Shown: positions 3,027 through 5,492 of the stretch, one piece after another | How positions within the stretch are numbered: the first letter of the stretch is position 1 | Layout: every line of letters starts with the position of its first letter | Origin: Chloroflexota bacterium | GTDB taxonomy: Bacteria > Chloroflexota > Anaerolineae > Promineifilales > Promineifilaceae | Reading direction: 5' to 3' | NCBI GenBank assembly: GCA_024640485.1 | Contig: JAHEEY010000337.1 | Coordinates: 1 to 5,492, forward strand | Length of the DNA stretch: 5,492 bases | The notes under the pieces: generated by a model | Told to the model about the DNA's origin: nothing | What the model saw: the letters and a program-made list of their open reading frames with translations, nothing else | Databases searched by the model: none | Translations under genes and position numbers: made by a program

Positions 3027-5492
3027 GCATCAAGCACCGACTCAAAAGCATTCTAGATCCCAGAGTCGATTTGGACCGCCTGCCTCACCGGGATGAGGGG
3101 GAATGGGAAACCCCGGCAATGGGGGGCAGCCGGCTGCGCCCGCAGCACATCCTGACCAACTTCCCGTTGATGTTGGGCGGGGCGATCGTCCTGGGCCTCT
3201 TCCTGCTGGTACTGTTCGGACCCATGTGGGCCCCCATCAACCCGTATATCGCCGGGCAGCATGTCACCGCTCATGTAGACCCGGTCAGCGGGGAATGGAT
3301 CCAGCCGCCGCTGGCACCCTCTCGCCAATACCCGTTGGGCACCGATCAATGGGGCAATGACATCTTGAGCATGCTGATGTACGGCGCCCGCAACACCTTG
3401 ATCGCCGGCGCTTTCATCACCATGGTCCGCATTCTTCTGGGGCTGATCCTGGGCAGCCTGGCCGGCTGGCACGAGGGGAGTACCCTGGACCGGTTCATCA
3501 TGAGCTTCAGCGGGATCAGTATGTCGGTGCCGGTACTGATCAGCAGCATGATCCTGATCTACGCCCTGGACATCCGGCGGGGACTGCCGGTATTCATCAT
3601 CGCCCTTTCAGTGGTCGGCTGGACCGAGACCGCCCAATATATCCGCAGCGAACTGCTGGTCATCCGCAAAATGCCCTACATCGAAGGGGCTGAAGCGGTG
3701 GGCTCCGGCGGCATGGGGATAATCGTCCGCCACGCGCTGCCCAACCTGCTGCCCCAGCTGCTGGTGCTGCTGTTTCTGGAGTTTGGGGCGGTGCTGATGA
3801 TTGTGGGCGAGCTGGCTTTCATCGGCGTATTCATCGGCGGCGGCAGCCGGATCGCTATCGGCGACGAGATCGCCGGAGCCCAGGTCACCCTGGCGGAGGT
3901 GCCGGAATGGGGGGCGATGCTGGCGGAAGGGTACCGCTGGCTGATGTCGAAACCGTTTATCGTCTTCCCGCCGGCGATGGCCTTCTTCACCGCTGTGGTA
4001 GGCTTCAATACCTTTGGTGAGGGATTGCGGCGGCTGATGGACAAGCTGCCGATCAACACCAGCTTCCTGCTGCGCAAGCGGATGATCCTGGTCATCGTGA
4101 TGATATCAGCCGCTACCGTCTACATCATCAGCAACACCGGGCCGGCGCCGTGGTTCGCCAAAATGGCCCAGGCGTTCGCCGGAGATGAGGCGCTGGTCCA
4201 CACCCAGGCGCTGAGCGAGATGGAAGGACGCTCGGTAATCCAGCCGGGCGGGCAGGCGGCCGCGGCGTACATCAGCCAGAAATTCCAGGAGTACGGGCTG
4301 ACGCCGGGTTGGCGGCACCAGGAATTTGTCTACCCGATGGAACTGAATATGACCCGGCTGCTGTCGCAGCCGGAGCTGTCGCTGTTGGACAGCGACGGCA
4401 ATGTCCTTCAGGGGTTCACCCATCAGCTGGATTTCGGTTTCACCATCGAAGGACACGGCGGCGGCGGGATGGTGGAGCTGCCCCTTACCTTCGTTGGTTT
4501 TGACAGCGGTGCTCTGACTGAGCCCAGTTGGGAAGCATTCCAGGGATTAGACCTGCGGGATCGCATCGTCCTGCTGATATCCGGCAACGCCCCTCAGGAG
4601 TTCGCGGCGGAAGCGTTGATCCGCGGCGCCAAAGGGATCCTGTGGGTTGCTGGCGACGGACGGGATGATGTCCGTTCCGGGCTGCAGTTTGCCGATCCCG
4701 AAGGGGATTACATGCGCCAGCCGCGGATCCCGATTTTCCGCATTCGCCCCGGCGCGGCTGAGTTGATCTTGAGCGCCGCGGATCTCTCCCTGGCGGACCT
4801 GTTCCGTGATGATGTCCAAAGCCAGCGTGGTCCTGGTTGGAGCAGCCGGGATCTGGACCAGATCACCGTGCGGATGTCCTTGGAGCTGGCGGAGCCGGAG
4901 ATCCAGCAAGTTCCGACGGTGCTGGGCTATCTACCGGGATCGGATCTCAATCTTGACGGCGAACTGGTGGTTATTTTCGCTTATTATGACGGCCTGGGGC
5001 GGGACCCAGACGGCACCTTATTCCCTGCTGCCAATCACAACGCCTCTGGGATCTCCATTCTGCTGGAAACAGCCCGGCTGTGGCAGGAACAGGATTTGGA
5101 GCCGCGGCGACCGGTGCTGTTCGCTGCCTGGGGCGGCGGCGCGCTGGACAATTCCGGCGCCTCGGCATTTCTGTCCAATCCAAACTCATACCGGCACCTG
5201 CCCACCACTGAGCAGCTGCGGCCGGCAGCTGTATTCCAGCTGGACAACGCCGGCGCCGGCGGCGACGAGATCTATATCCATCCCAGCTCCAGCGAACGGC
5301 TGACCCAGCTGCTTCACGATACTGCCGGAGAGCTGAATCTGGTCACCACCCAGGTTGAGGAATCTGCCACAGCCCCCAGGGATTTGCTGCAGATTCGAGA
5401 ACCCTGGATCTATCTATCCTGGGCTGAGGCGGAACTGCTGCCCCAACAAGACAGTATCGAGAAGATCGACCCGGACAAGCTGCGGGCGATGG
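3023..5492 (+). CDS. DppC-type permease fused to an inactive M28 peptidase-like extracytoplasmic domain, 3' end missing
   Basis: The frame is open from the ATG at 3023 to the right edge (823 codons, no stop); ordinary DppC proteins have about 300 residues. Residues 1-45 are a cytoplasmic tail. Residues 47-69 form helix 1. YPLGTDQWGND (103-113) is the DppC signature, and the coupling loop is at 219-241 (YIEGAEAVG, then RHALPN). The permease part ends near 345 (FNTFGEGLRR). A seventh helix (about 354-374, RMILVIVMISAATVYII) follows a basic LLRKR. Residues 393 to the end resemble M28 zinc aminopeptidases, with a PA-like insert at about 484-590 (VELPLTFVGF, then DRIVLLI, GAKGILWV). M28 landmarks FAYYDGLG (652-659), ANHNASG (670-676), FAAWGGGALDNSG (700-712), QLDNAG (739-744) and QQDSIEKIDPDKL are present, but most metal ligands are replaced. 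With six permease helices plus one, the domain should face outside, near the binding protein. I infer a non-catalytic binding or docking role. Confidence 0.9.
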   Translation, partial: MSIKHRLKSILDPRVDLDRLPHRDEGEWETPAMGGSRLRPQHILTNFPLMLGGAIVLGLFLLVLFGPMWAPINPYIAGQHVTAHVDPVSGEWIQPPLAPSRQYPLGTDQWGNDILSMLMYGARNTLIAGAFITMVRILLGLILGSLAGWHEGSTLDRFIMSFSGISMSVPVLISSMILIYALDIRRGLPVFIIALSVVGWTETAQYIRSELLVIRKMPYIEGAEAVGSGGMGIIVRHALPNLLPQLLVLLFLEFGAVLMIVGELAFIGVFIGGGSRIAIGDEIAGAQVTLAEVPEWGAMLAEGYRWLMSKPFIVFPPAMAFFTAVVGFNTFGEGLRRLMDKLPINTSFLLRKRMILVIVMISAATVYIISNTGPAPWFAKMAQAFAGDEALVHTQALSEMEGRSVIQPGGQAAAAYISQKFQEYGLTPGWRHQEFVYPMELNMTRLLSQPELSLLDSDGNVLQGFTHQLDFGFTIEGHGGGGMVELPLTFVGFDSGALTEPSWEAFQGLDLRDRIVLLISGNAPQEFAAEALIRGAKGILWVAGDGRDDVRSGLQFADPEGDYMRQPRIPIFRIRPGAAELILSAADLSLADLFRDDVQSQRGPGWSSRDLDQITVRMSLELAEPEIQQVPTVLGYLPGSDLNLDGELVVIFAYYDGLGRDPDGTLFPAANHNASGISILLETARLWQEQDLEPRRPVLFAAWGGGALDNSGASAFLSNPNSYRHLPTTEQLRPAAVFQLDNAGAGGDEIYIHPSSSERLTQLLHDTAGELNLVTTQVEESATAPRDLLQIREPWIYLSWAEAELLPQQDSIEKIDPDKLRAM

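Noticed and set aside
3023..4099. The M28-like region as a separate downstream peptidase gene
   Set aside because: There is no stop codon between the permease and peptidase-like parts in this frame, and no start with a ribosome binding site or signal peptide was seen near 4080-4200; the helix at 354-374 is in frame with both.
3053..4456. Several minus-strand open frames of 60-139 codons opposite the permease fusion
   Set aside because: They are antisense to a continuous frame with clear permease and M28-like motifs, and their translations show no domain.
4806..5303. A 165-codon plus-strand frame within the M28-like region
   Set aside because: It is in a different frame from the fusion gene, which keeps recognisable M28 motifs through this whole stretch; the alternative translation is Trp/Arg/Pro-rich without a fold signature.

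Overview
The window is GC-rich (roughly 60%), densely coding bacterial DNA with two divergent transcription units around a 306-base intergenic region. Gene content and style (a Dpp/Opp-type permease pair, a DeoR regulator beside a 2-oxoacid dehydrogenase E2) would fit a heterotrophic bacterium such as a member of Chloroflexota. That taxonomic guess is weak and rests on general resemblance only.

Left arm (minus strand, 1-1805): a complete DeoR-family regulator (1032-1805) is followed 48 bases later by the start of a dihydrolipoamide acyltransferase (E2) gene that runs off the left edge. The E2 has one lipoyl domain, an E1/E3-binding domain followed by a second, degenerate copy of it, and the first half of the acyltransferase core. 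The regulator has a good sigma-70-like promoter. Four tandem 10-bp units with the DeoR-type core CTTTCG/CTTTCA lie over the -10 and start region, which predicts autorepression of the regulator-E2 operon.

Centre (1806-2111): besides that promoter and operator, this region holds a perfect 9-bp inverted repeat, a large imperfect stem-loop (1952-1999), a candidate extended -10 promoter facing right, and three smaller hairpins before the right-hand operon. No gene is visible in it.

Right arm (plus strand, 2112-5492): a DppB-type permease gene (2112-3026) overlaps by ATGA the start of a much longer gene (3023 to beyond the right edge, at least 823 codons). The first ~345 residues of that protein are a DppC-type permease. 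They are followed by an extra membrane helix (about 354-374) and then by a domain built like an M28-family (aminopeptidase S/Y-like) metallopeptidase with a PA-like insert. The M28 fold motifs are recognisable, but nearly every metal ligand and the general-base glutamate are replaced (H to Y654, D to H672, E-E to G706-A707, final H to L806; only the Asp at 741 and the supporting Asp at 656 remain). The best reading is a peptide-type ABC importer whose second permease subunit carries an extracytoplasmic, catalytically dead peptidase-like domain, perhaps for ligand capture, docking of the binding protein, or sensing. This is the most unusual content of the window. The binding protein and ATPases are not in view.
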